A DNA stretch of 46,883 nucleotides from Candidatus Brevefilum sp. (GTDB lineage Bacteria; Chloroflexota; Anaerolineae; Anaerolineales; Anaerolineaceae), in contig JAHYJN010000019.1 in assembly GCA_019428905.1 (NCBI GenBank), positions 1 to 46,883 of the forward strand, written 5' to 3'. Under the pieces are notes generated by a model. That model saw only the letters and a program-made list of their open reading frames with translations, had not been told where the DNA came from and did not search any database. Each line of letters begins with the position of its first letter. Position 1 is the first letter of the stretch. Made by a program: the position numbers and the translations under genes. Positions 40,118-46,883 of the stretch are shown in pieces.

Positions 40118-40570
40118 GCTTGTCCCCCGCTGCAGTCCGACCTCTTTCTTCAACCCCAGCTGTAACGCCAGCAAGTTCTTGACGTTGATGTGCGAACGTC
40201 CAAAGGGATAGGCGATGCCCCACGCTTCGCATTGCTTCATGAATTGCAGGCGGTCATAATCGCCGTAACTGGCCCAGGTGCGCTGACAGGAATGGTACGC
40301 ATCCCTTAACAGGTCACAGGCTTCAGCAAAGTGTATGCCGTCTGCCAGCATCTCAGGGGTGATGGTCGTTAATTGGACGCAGAATTCGCTTAAAGTTGAG
40401 CGCTGGGGTTGGACCATGATGGCACGCGCCGGTTCACGTTCGCCGCTGGCCACATCCAAAACGCACAGGCCAATTTCAATGATCTCGCTGACCTGACCCT
40501 CAGGCGGGTCACCCTCCCAGCAGGTGGCTTCCACGTCAATCACGAGGATTTTATCAAGTCTACGCGCCAT
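40016..40570 (-). CDS. DnaQ/ERI1-like 3'-5' exonuclease
   Basis: A 184-residue DEDD exonuclease. Exo I is VIDVEATCW (D12, E14), the middle motif includes SYGDYDRLQF, and Exo III is HRGVDDAWN near the C-terminus (H162, D167), so the active site is complete. It resembles the ERI1/KapD group acting on RNA or DNA ends. The Exo III motif lies inside the overlap with the 3' end of the polymerase gene on the other strand. The start overlaps the end of the MmcQ/YjbR gene by 11 bp, so the two are coupled. It might supply the proofreading that the polymerase lacks, but they are on opposite strands. Confidence 0.88.
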   Translation of the reverse strand: MARRLDKILVIDVEATCWEGDPPEGQVSEIIEIGLCVLDVASGEREPARAIMVQPQRSTLSEFCVQLTTITPEMLADGIHFAEACDLLRDAYHSCQRTWASYGDYDRLQFMKQCEAWGIAYPFGRSHINVKNLLALQLGLKKEVGLQRGTSLLGLTFEGTIHRGVDDAWNIAAVLDRVLLGRNR

Positions 40571-40937
40571 TATTTCGCCATCCTTTCACTTGCAATTTTG
40601 CCTGGTCAGCACGGGTCATCCCCTGCACCACCAGCCTGTACGACTCATCAATTATCCGACGCAGTTCCTCATCCGGGATGCTGCCATCCAATGTAACGGT
40701 GTTCCAGTGTTTTTTGTTGAGGTGGTAGCCCGGCTTTACGGCCTGGTATTGCCGCCGCAAAATGATGGCATCCACCGGGTCTGCCTTGAGCGCAATCGTT
40801 AGCGGGTCATCTTGCCAGGCAACCAGGGCAAACATCTTATTCAGGGCTTTGAACACCAGCACTTCTGTCCCAAACGGCATATCCCGCCGGGCACCGGGTT
40901 TATTTTCTAAATATGCACACAGGGTTTCATAATCCAT
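40560..40937 (-). CDS. MmcQ/YjbR-family protein
   Basis: A 125-residue protein of the MmcQ/YjbR family, a double-wing DNA-binding-like fold. Typical parts are KPGARRDMPFG near the start, MFALVAWQDDPLTIALKAD in the middle and the GYHLNKKHWNTVTLDG block. The ATG at 40937 is preferred over the adjacent GTG because AGGTGA is 6 bases away. The cellular role is unknown. It is followed, with an 11-bp overlap, by the exonuclease gene. Confidence 0.85.
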   Translation of the reverse strand: MDYETLCAYLENKPGARRDMPFGTEVLVFKALNKMFALVAWQDDPLTIALKADPVDAIILRRQYQAVKPGYHLNKKHWNTVTLDGSIPDEELRRIIDESYRLVVQGMTRADQAKLQVKGWRNNGA

Positions 40938-40958
40938 CACCGCTCACCTGCCCGGAAT

Positions 40959-41450
40959 TCATACCATGATAAATTCAACAGCATTGTCTGCCAGGTCGAC
41001 GATGCAAAACGAGCGAGATTCCTTTCCAAGTCCGCCCAAAGCGCCCGGATTGATGACACGCGCGCCACGGATCACTTCATCCCGTCGTTGATGCGTGTGG
41101 CCGTGGAAAATCCATTGGTACCGCTGATGGCTCACCAGGTCCATCACCTTCCCCTCAATGTGACTGTGGGTTGCCGCAACCAGGACGCCATTCAATTCTC
41201 CTTTGAAAACCATCCCTACAAAATTATCCTCCCCCTGCTTTTCAAAGCGATTCTTGATTGCGCCGGTCACAAAATCCATGTTGCCCATGGTGTAGATCAC
41301 GCGAAACCCTTCAAAAAACGGGACCATCTCAAGCCCTGTCAGATCACCGCAGTGGATCAAAGTTTTGATCCCCCGCCTGCGACAGATCTCTAATACCATT
41401 AACGTGTTAGATAATTGATCATGTGTATCCGATAGCACGCCAATTTTCAT
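40959..41450 (-). CDS. YfcE/MJ0936-type metallophosphoesterase
   Basis: A 163-residue calcineurin-like phosphodiesterase with all metal motifs: GVLSDTHDQ (D8, H10), HCGDLTG, YTMGNMD, ATHSHIEG and FHGHTHQRRDE. Members split phosphodiesters with Mn or similar metals; the natural substrate is unknown. GGAGGCG precedes the ATG and a TATAAT lies a little further upstream. It is first in a three-gene minus-strand set with the MmcQ-like and exonuclease genes, only 21 bp from the next. Confidence 0.9.
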   Translation of the reverse strand: MKIGVLSDTHDQLSNTLMVLEICRRRGIKTLIHCGDLTGLEMVPFFEGFRVIYTMGNMDFVTGAIKNRFEKQGEDNFVGMVFKGELNGVLVAATHSHIEGKVMDLVSHQRYQWIFHGHTHQRRDEVIRGARVINPGALGGLGKESRSFCIVDLADNAVEFIMV

Positions 41451-41570
41451 CGTTCAACGCCTCCAATCATCCCACACATTATACGCTAACCGGGCTGATC
41501 CCTGTTTATTTATAACCAAAATGACATGATCACCCCCAAAGACATATCTCCCTGTGGTAAAATTATCAAA

Positions 41571-41660
41571 ATGAAATTATTCTTATCTGTTTTATCCTGG
41601 TTCAAATATGCACCTTGTCAGGATGACATTAATGAACCACGGCCATGGGAGATAGCATGA
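41571..41660 (+). CDS. possible 29-residue small protein or leader peptide
   Basis: A frame MKLFLSVLSWFKYAPCQDDI.. of 29 codons ends in an ATGA overlap with the TPR gene. TAAAAT ends 7 bases before its ATG, so it could be leaderless, but no -35 box or ribosome site supports it. It may act by coupling translation to the next gene, or be chance. Confidence 0.3.
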   Translation: MKLFLSVLSWFKYAPCQDDINEPRPWEIA

Positions 41661-42595
41661 CCTCCTCATTACAACTTGGGATCAATGCAGCTAAAGCCGG
41701 TCGCATGCAGGAAGCCCTGGAATTCCTGAAGGACGCCATCATCGAAGAGCCGCAGAACGCCGAAGTTTGGGTGTGGATCGCCGCCATCATCGATGACATG
41801 GATAAGCAAGCGATCTTCCTTGAGAAAGCCCTTGAAATTGACCCTCACAATATCCCGGCGCAACGCGGTTTAGCCTACCTCGAAAAACGCAGGCGTGATG
41901 AAGCCAGCGTTAAAGACGATCACCTTTCAGATTACACCCAACCAATCTCTCCCTTTCCCCCATCCGGGGGGCGGAAAAAACCACCGGTGCCAAGGCGGTG
42001 GCCAGAAATTTCCGGCGATGAACTGGACGGCCTGGCCCAACCCGTCCCACAAGAAATTAGTCGCAATATCCCACCGGATGATGAAGACACCCAAGAGGCA
42101 TCCAAACTAACCCCCTTTGAGATTAGTTTACTCGGTGTGATTGCCCTGGTGTTTTGCATAATTGGTCTGCTGGCTGCCAGCGCGTTATTTAATTTTGAGT
42201 TGCCGTTAGGATTCTTACAAGGCGAGCGCTCTCCCCTGGTCTCAGAGCCCCCGTACCCGGGTGTATTTCTGTATGAGAACGAAATATTCTTCGATATCCA
42301 GCAGCATCAAGGCCTACCCACCCAGGAGGTGGGCATCCCCACCAGCAGCCAAACAACGCCCCTGGTCGTTCTCTGGGGTGCACAGGCAAACCGCGACCAG
42401 ATGAAATTGATCTACGAGACCGGTGCCTACATCCCCATCCGGGGAGAAGAACATAAAAACGGAATCGTCTTGATCCAACCCGGTCAGGATCTCTTGCCCG
42501 GCTTGTATTGCTTTCAACAGCTCAACCAGGAAGATCCTCTCGAAGATGCCGCTTATTGGTGCTTTAAAATAGATTTACTCCCACCAAATGAGTGA
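41657..42595 (+). CDS. TPR-containing single-pass membrane protein
   Basis: A 312-residue protein. The N-terminus holds about two TPR-like repeats (GINAAKAGRMQEALEFLKDAI, VWVWIAAIIDD, FLEKALEIDPHNIPAQRGLAYLEK). A Pro/Arg/Asp-rich linker follows, then one membrane helix (LLGVIALVFCIIGLLAASALF, about residues 155-177) and an outer domain of about 130 residues that I do not recognise. The start at 41657 is chosen because GGGAGA precedes it. This build is common for Chloroflexota envelope proteins; function unknown. A terminator-like hairpin follows. Confidence 0.75.
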   Translation: MTSSLQLGINAAKAGRMQEALEFLKDAIIEEPQNAEVWVWIAAIIDDMDKQAIFLEKALEIDPHNIPAQRGLAYLEKRRRDEASVKDDHLSDYTQPISPFPPSGGRKKPPVPRRWPEISGDELDGLAQPVPQEISRNIPPDDEDTQEASKLTPFEISLLGVIALVFCIIGLLAASALFNFELPLGFLQGERSPLVSEPPYPGVFLYENEIFFDIQQHQGLPTQEVGIPTSSQTTPLVVLWGAQANRDQMKLIYETGAYIPIRGEEHKNGIVLIQPGQDLLPGLYCFQQLNQEDPLEDAAYWCFKIDLLPPNE

Positions 42596-42628
42596 GCCTG
42601 TCAATCATGACAGATAGGCTCTCATTTT
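42594..42628 (+). terminator. terminator behind the TPR gene
   Basis: CTGTCA and TGACAG (42598-42603 with 42608-42613) form a stem with a 4-nt loop; GAGC and GCTC extend it with a bulge, followed by TCATTTTG. It begins at the stop codon of the gene. Confidence 0.6.
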
Positions 42629-42708
42629 GTGAAGAAGCTCAGCTTCCTTAACCACTAATTTAACTTATAATCAAATCGTCGAATTATCATCGTTTCTTAA
42701 AGGTGTCT

Positions 42709-44976
42709 ATGTCTCAACACACAATCCTCGAAGCACATTTCATCGCCCCAGATATCAAACTATTCGTGGTCCATGCACCGGTCATTGCCAGAAAGCGTAA
42801 ACCCGGTCAATTTGTGATCGTCCGCATCTCTGAAACCGGGGAACGCATCCCCCTCACCATTGTCGATTCAGACGACTCTGCCGAAACAATTACCCTGATC
42901 GTTCAGGGTATCGGTAAATCCACCCTGGAGATCAACCAGCTGGAAGCTGGTGATACCATCCGTGATATGGTGGGTCCTCTGGGCAACCCTTCTGAAGTCG
43001 AAAATTTTGGCCACGTGGTGGTCATCGGCGGTGGGGTCGGTACTGCTGTCAGTTTTCCCCAAGCTAAAGCGCTCAAAGAAGCAGGCAACCGCATCACCGC
43101 CATCGTGGGTGCCCGCACACAAGAACTGGTGATCTTAGAGGAAGAACTGAGCCAGTTTGCAGATCAGGTGCTGGTTTGCACCGATGACGGCAGCTACGGG
43201 AGAGCAGGCTTTGTCACCCAACAGCTCCAAGCGCTGATTGAAGGTGAAGATCAGATCGACTGTGTCCTGGCGGTTGGCCCGTTACCGATGATGCGTGCCG
43301 TAGCAGATATGACCCGGCCACATGGGATCAAAACCGTCGTCAGCCTGAACTCGATCATGGTGGATGGCACCGGGATGTGCGGTGGCTGTCGCGTCGCCCT
43401 GGATGACACTGTCAAATTCGCTTGCGTGGACGGCCCGGAGTTTGACGCGCACCGGGTCAATTTTGATATCCTGATGAAGCGCAACCGGGCTTACCTGCAC
43501 GAAGAGCAATGCGCGCTCGATCGGGCAGCAGAAAAAGTCGAACAGGCTAACCGGCGGGAAAGGCTGAAAATCCCCCGCCAGCCAATCCCGGCCCGCGATC
43601 CACATGAACGGATCAAGGACTTCAACGAAGTCAACATCGGGTTCACAGAAGCACTGGTTCAATTAGAAGCGCAACGCTGCCTGGAATGCAAACGCCCAGC
43701 CTGTGTGGCTGGCTGCCCGGTCGAAGTGAAAATTCCTGATTTCATTCACATGATCAAGAACAAGGACTACATCTCTGCCTCTAAATTGATCAAAGAGGAT
43801 AACGTTTTGGCGGCCGTCTGCAGCCGAGTCTGCCCCCAATCTGACCAGTGCGAGGGGTCCTGCATCCTCACCAAGCGCGATGAATCCGTGGCAATCGGTG
43901 CCCTAGCGCGTTTTGTCACGGACTACGAAAGGGACCACGGCGACCTCATCCCCCAAGCCATCCCCCTGCAGCAAAAGACCGGCAAGAAAGTGGCCGTGAT
44001 CGGATCTGGCCCGGCGGGCTTATCCTGTGCGGGTGACCTGATCCGCATGGGTCACGAGGTGACTGTTTTTGAAGCCTTCCATGAGTATGGCGGTGTGCTG
44101 ATCTACGGCATCCCTGAATTTCGTCTCCCCAAGGTGATTGTCCGTGAAGAAGTGGACGCACTGGCAGCACTAGGGGTGAATTTTCAGCCCAACACCATCA
44201 TCGGTGTGGCTTACACCATCGATGAATTGATGGAAGAAGAGGGCTTCGACGCAGTCTTCATCGGAGTGGGTGCCGGGTTGCCCTATTTTATGAATATCCC
44301 CGGGGAAAACCTCGTTGGTGTTTACTCAGCCAACGAATTCCTGACCCGGGTCAACCTGATGAAAGCCTACGATTTCCCCAAGTACGACACCCCGGTCATT
44401 GACTGTCAGGGTAAACATGTGGCCGTGATCGGCGGCGGCAACACCGCCCTGGATTCAGCCCGGGTTGCCTTGCGTTTGGGAGCTAAACAGAGCAGCATTG
44501 TCTACCGCCGCACCGCCCAAGAAATGCCCGCCAGGCTGGAAGAAATCGAGCACGCCAAGGAAGAAAACATCGACTTCCAGTTCCTCCAGGCACCGGTGGA
44601 ATTCATCGGGGATGAGCAGGGCTGGCTGAAGGCAATGCGGCTGATCCGCATGGAACTCGGCGAACCGGACCAATCCGGTCGCCGGCGTCCCGTACCCGTC
44701 GAGGGATCAGAATACGAGGTCCCGGTAAACCTGGTCATTGTGGCCATTGGCAACGGCTCGAACCCGATCATCCAGCGCACCACCGAAGACTTGGCCTTCA
44801 ACCGCTGGGGTAACATCCTCGTCGATGAAGAGACGATGGCCACCAGCAAACCTGGCGTATTTGCCGGCGGCGATATCGTCACCGGGGGTGCTACGGTCAT
44901 CCTGGCGATGGGCGCAGGCAGGCAGGCTGCACGCGCCATTGATGCCTACTTGAAGTCCGCACCGATTAGAAACTAA
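42709..44976 (+). CDS. fused NfnA/PyrK-like and NfnB/GltA-like NAD(P)H oxidoreductase
   Basis: A 755-residue fusion. Residues 1-280 are a ferredoxin-reductase-like module (RERIPLT-type FAD block, GGGVGTAVSFPQAKAL for NAD) with a [2Fe-2S] site in DGTGMCGGCRV..KFACVDGPEF. Residues about 300-755 are a GltA/glutamate-synthase-small-subunit module with [4Fe-4S] cysteines (CLECKRPACVAGCPV; CSRVCPQSDQCEGSC) and two dinucleotide folds (VAVIGSGPAGLSCAGDL; VAVIGGGNTALDSARVA). In other organisms these are the two subunits of NfnAB, the electron-bifurcating NADH-dependent ferredoxin:NADP oxidoreductase, or of sulfide dehydrogenase. Fused versions are known. The ATG at 42709 follows AAGGTG. The next gene begins 10 bp downstream. 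Confidence 0.88.
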   Translation: MSQHTILEAHFIAPDIKLFVVHAPVIARKRKPGQFVIVRISETGERIPLTIVDSDDSAETITLIVQGIGKSTLEINQLEAGDTIRDMVGPLGNPSEVENFGHVVVIGGGVGTAVSFPQAKALKEAGNRITAIVGARTQELVILEEELSQFADQVLVCTDDGSYGRAGFVTQQLQALIEGEDQIDCVLAVGPLPMMRAVADMTRPHGIKTVVSLNSIMVDGTGMCGGCRVALDDTVKFACVDGPEFDAHRVNFDILMKRNRAYLHEEQCALDRAAEKVEQANRRERLKIPRQPIPARDPHERIKDFNEVNIGFTEALVQLEAQRCLECKRPACVAGCPVEVKIPDFIHMIKNKDYISASKLIKEDNVLAAVCSRVCPQSDQCEGSCILTKRDESVAIGALARFVTDYERDHGDLIPQAIPLQQKTGKKVAVIGSGPAGLSCAGDLIRMGHEVTVFEAFHEYGGVLIYGIPEFRLPKVIVREEVDALAALGVNFQPNTIIGVAYTIDELMEEEGFDAVFIGVGAGLPYFMNIPGENLVGVYSANEFLTRVNLMKAYDFPKYDTPVIDCQGKHVAVIGGGNTALDSARVALRLGAKQSSIVYRRTAQEMPARLEEIEHAKEENIDFQFLQAPVEFIGDEQGWLKAMRLIRMELGEPDQSGRRRPVPVEGSEYEVPVNLVIVAIGNGSNPIIQRTTEDLAFNRWGNILVDEETMATSKPGVFAGGDIVTGGATVILAMGAGRQAARAIDAYLKSAPIRN

Positions 44977-44986
44977 GAGAGTCCAC

Positions 44987-46384
44987 ATGGGCAACCACCC
45001 AACAAAAATCGTCTGTATCGGCGCTGGCAGCTATTCCTTTGGTTTGACCACCCTCGTCTCCCTGCTGCGCAGCCAGGCTCTGAAAGGCAGCCAGCTCGTC
45101 CTGGTTGACCGGGATGAAGCCCACCTTTCCATTATGCACAAATTGATCTCCTGGCTCAATGATGTGTGGGAGACCCAAATGCAGATCGATGCACACACCC
45201 ATCATCGTGATGCGTTACGCGGCGCTCATTTTGTGATCAACGCCATTGAGGTCGGGCCGCGCGAAGGCTTATGGGAGTCGGATTACCGCATCCCTTTAAA
45301 ATACGGCGTCCGCCAGCCCTACGCTGAAAACAGCGGTCCGGGTGGTTTTGCCCACGCTGCCCGCAATATCCTGCCCGTCCTTGAGATTGCACGGGATATG
45401 GAAACCCTTTCCCCGGATGCCTGGTTGATCAACTTCACAAACCCCATGCAGCGCATCTGTGCTGCGGTCCACCGCCATACTGCCGTCAAGGTGATTGGCT
45501 TATGCCACCAGCTCAGTGCAGGTTATGCCATGGTCGGCAAAGCCCTGGCACAAGACCTGGATATTTTTATTCCACCGACCTTCACCAGCACCCACGCCAG
45601 TATGAAATATGGCGTGGGGATGTTTGCTACCTACCTTCAAGCCGTTGAGAAAATCAAAATCACGGCAGCCGGGCTCAACCATTTCACCTGGATGCTGGAA
45701 TTGGAAGACCGTCTAACCGGTGAAGACCTGTATCCCCGCTTCCGCGATTGCTGGAAATCCCTGCCTGAAACCTTTGAGCCCCTCACCCGGCGGGTATTTG
45801 ATGCCTTTGGATTATTCCCCATCCCCGGGGATGAACACTTGTGCGAATACCTGCCGTGGGTCAGCGACCCAGGCACCCGACCTTGGGAGAAATATGAACT
45901 TGAGCTCTATGAATGGGCCGAGCACGACCAGGAACGGGTCGATAAATGGGCTGAGCTCAGGGCAGCGGCAGAAAGCAGGACCAACCCTGAAGAATTTGTC
46001 CCTGGTTATAGTGAAGGAGCGCTGGAGGTCATCGAAAGCATCCTCACGGACAGTCACTTATATTGGGAATCGGTTAACATTCCCAACCAGGGCTACATCA
46101 CCAACCTGCCCGAGGACGCCATCATTGAATTGCCCGGTGTACTCTCAGCTGGCGGTGTGCAAGGTATATCCATCGGTGCGCTGCCAGAAGGCATCGCCGA
46201 GATCCTGCGCAGGGAGATTACCATCAGCCACCTGACGGTCGACGCCGTTGTCAGGGGCGATCGTCAGCTGGCGCTCCAGGCACTGCTTCTCGACCCCGTC
46301 ATCCGCGATATGGATGTCGCCCAGCAGGTATTAGATGATTACCTGGTAACATACCGAGACCACCTCCCGAGTTTTTGGTCCTAA
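44987..46384 (+). CDS. glycoside hydrolase family 4 (alpha-galactosidase/glucosidase type)
   Basis: A 465-residue GH4 enzyme, which uses NAD+ and a divalent metal to split glycosides by oxidation and elimination. The NAD fold begins KIVCIGAGSYSFGLTTL; INAIEVGPREGLWESDYRIP, NFTNPMQRICAAVHR and GLCHQLSAG (the metal-ligand Cys and His) are family signatures; AAGLNHFTWM supplies the next metal His. Substrate choice between alpha-galactosides, alpha-glucosides and glucuronides is not readable; the absence of a PTS nearby makes a 6-phospho-sugar less likely. AAGAGAG precedes the ATG; the gene is probably cotranscribed with the fused oxidoreductase. Confidence 0.88.
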   Translation: MGNHPTKIVCIGAGSYSFGLTTLVSLLRSQALKGSQLVLVDRDEAHLSIMHKLISWLNDVWETQMQIDAHTHHRDALRGAHFVINAIEVGPREGLWESDYRIPLKYGVRQPYAENSGPGGFAHAARNILPVLEIARDMETLSPDAWLINFTNPMQRICAAVHRHTAVKVIGLCHQLSAGYAMVGKALAQDLDIFIPPTFTSTHASMKYGVGMFATYLQAVEKIKITAAGLNHFTWMLELEDRLTGEDLYPRFRDCWKSLPETFEPLTRRVFDAFGLFPIPGDEHLCEYLPWVSDPGTRPWEKYELELYEWAEHDQERVDKWAELRAAAESRTNPEEFVPGYSEGALEVIESILTDSHLYWESVNIPNQGYITNLPEDAIIELPGVLSAGGVQGISIGALPEGIAEILRREITISHLTVDAVVRGDRQLALQALLLDPVIRDMDVAQQVLDDYLVTYRDHLPSFWS

Positions 46385-46467
46385 TAATGAAGTTAATCTT
46401 TGGGAGGTGTTTTAAATTTCACGGTTTTTGGGCTTCTTTTTAGTATATTCCCCCTTAAAATAATATA

Positions 46468-46496
46468 TTGACGTGTAAAACAAATCATAGTATATT
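46468..46496 (+). promoter_or_regulatory. promoter of the cold-shock gene
   Basis: TTGACG (46468-46473), a 17-bp spacer and TATATT (46491-46496). Confidence 0.7.
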
Positions 46497-46502
46497 AGGG
46501 AT

Positions 46503-46607
46503 GAAGGTTAACGGAAGTTCGATAATAAGCACGCTCGTTTTGTTCTTGTTTGGAACGTACGTTAGCAGGATATTTTTAGGAATATGGTTTGAAGGAGGTT
46601 TCCAAGC
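46503..46607 (+). promoter_or_regulatory. long 5' leader of the cold-shock mRNA
   Basis: The predicted leader of about 105 nt is typical of cold-shock genes, whose mRNA leader changes fold with temperature. It includes a perfect palindrome AACGTACGTT (46554-46563) and a strong GGAGG ribosome site near the ATG. Confidence 0.55.
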
Positions 46608-46823
46608 ATGGCAGAACGAGAACTTGGCGTTGTCAAGTGGTTCAACGGCGAAAAAGGCTACGGCTTTATCGCCCGTGACAACGGCGAAAAGGACGTTTTC
46701 GTGCACTTCTCTGCGATCAGCGCTGAGGGTTTCCGAACCCTGCGCGAAGGTCAACGGGTAGAGTTCGAAGTTGTCCAGGGTGACAAAGGCCCGCAGGCTC
46801 AGGCCGTTGAAGTCATCGAGTAG
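46608..46823 (+). CDS. csp: cold-shock protein (CspA family)
   Basis: A 71-residue OB-fold RNA chaperone. Both RNA-binding motifs are present: RNP1 KGYGFIAR and RNP2 VFVHFSAI, after the usual start [11 protein letters not shown]. Binds single-stranded RNA and melts structure, needed for growth at low temperature or in fast growth. GAAGGAGG is well placed before the ATG. It has its own promoter, a long leader and a terminator, so it is monocistronic. Confidence 0.97.
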   Translation: MAERELGVVKWFNGEKGYGFIARDNGEKDVFVHFSAISAEGFRTLREGQRVEFEVVQGDKGPQAQAVEVIE

Positions 46824-46845
46824 ACAGCAATTATCCATCCCTTAG

Positions 46846-46878
46846 AAAAATGCGGTGCAAATCAGCCCCGCATTTTTT
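46846..46878 (+). terminator. rho-independent terminator of the cold-shock gene
   Basis: AAAAATGCGG (46846-46855) pairs perfectly with CCGCATTTTT (46868-46877) around a 12-nt loop, ending in the T-run. Confidence 0.9.
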
Positions 46879-46883
46879 GTTTA

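Noticed and set aside
46361-46412. CACCTCCC / GGGAGGTG as terminator of the GH4 gene
   Set aside because: The loop would be 33 nt long with only a short T-run; too weak to call.

Overview
The window reads as ordinary chromosome from a free-living bacterium, most likely a member of the Chloroflexota (Anaerolineae-like). This placement is inference from gene content, not from a marker gene. It rests on lipoproteins with long Pro/Thr/Glu linkers, a fused PyrK/NfnA-GltA oxidoreductase, a GH4 glycosidase, a family-B DNA polymerase operon and a FadR/alkyl-DHAP synthase/GlpD/FGGY-kinase cluster. No phage, plasmid, rRNA or CRISPR array is visible.

Layout. 1-6250: two paralogous lipoproteins, a GTPase, a serine-palmitoyltransferase-like enzyme (minus strand) and a GNAT-like acyltransferase, possibly a sphingolipid-type lipid pair. 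6285-14226: an iteron-bounded AT-rich stretch, then a FadR-like regulator, alkyl-DHAP synthase, FAD-dependent glycerol-3-phosphate dehydrogenase and FGGY kinase (an ether-lipid/glycerol module), followed by a VOC protein and an M1-type peptidase lipoprotein. 14388-16396: a LarA-like protein and an alpha/beta hydrolase. 16663-20284: a heterodimeric ABC exporter with one degenerate ATP site. 20487-25591: cupin plus DUF692-like protein, a DtxR/MntR repressor, an XRE-cupin regulator, a candidate small RNA and a third ABC exporter. 25632-28764: an IMPACT/YigZ protein and a 769-residue protein with a TerD-like C-terminus. 29219-29826: tRNA-Glu(UUC) followed by four tandem degenerate tRNA-Glu-derived units, each with a terminator. 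29917-34192: an SRAP protein divergent from a radical SAM DNA-repair-type protein and a DUF6504 protein, then a secreted unknown. 34319-36175: a RelA/SpoT-type protein with eroded synthetase motifs and a long structured leader. 36461-40117: a G+C-rich operon of LuxR-type HTH, inactivated RecA/RadA-like ATPase, small helical protein and family-B DNA polymerase with altered motif C. 40016-41450 (minus): DnaQ-like exonuclease, MmcQ/YjbR protein and phosphodiesterase. 41571-46823: TPR membrane protein, fused NfnAB-like oxidoreductase, GH4 enzyme and cold-shock protein.

Structure beyond genes. (1) A MITE-like element family occurs at four places; two copies have perfect 8-bp target duplications, and one supplies the stop codon of the RelA/SpoT gene. 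(2) The polymerase operon and the radical SAM gene share a 16-bp LexA-like box (14/16 identical) in the -35/-10 spacer, suggesting a damage-inducible regulon. (3) Several genes (FadR, radical SAM, LuxR-HTH and, nearly, the third ABC exporter) have a -10 box 6-9 nt before the start codon and no Shine-Dalgarno sequence, so they look leaderless. All functions are read from motifs and remembered family features; no database search was run.
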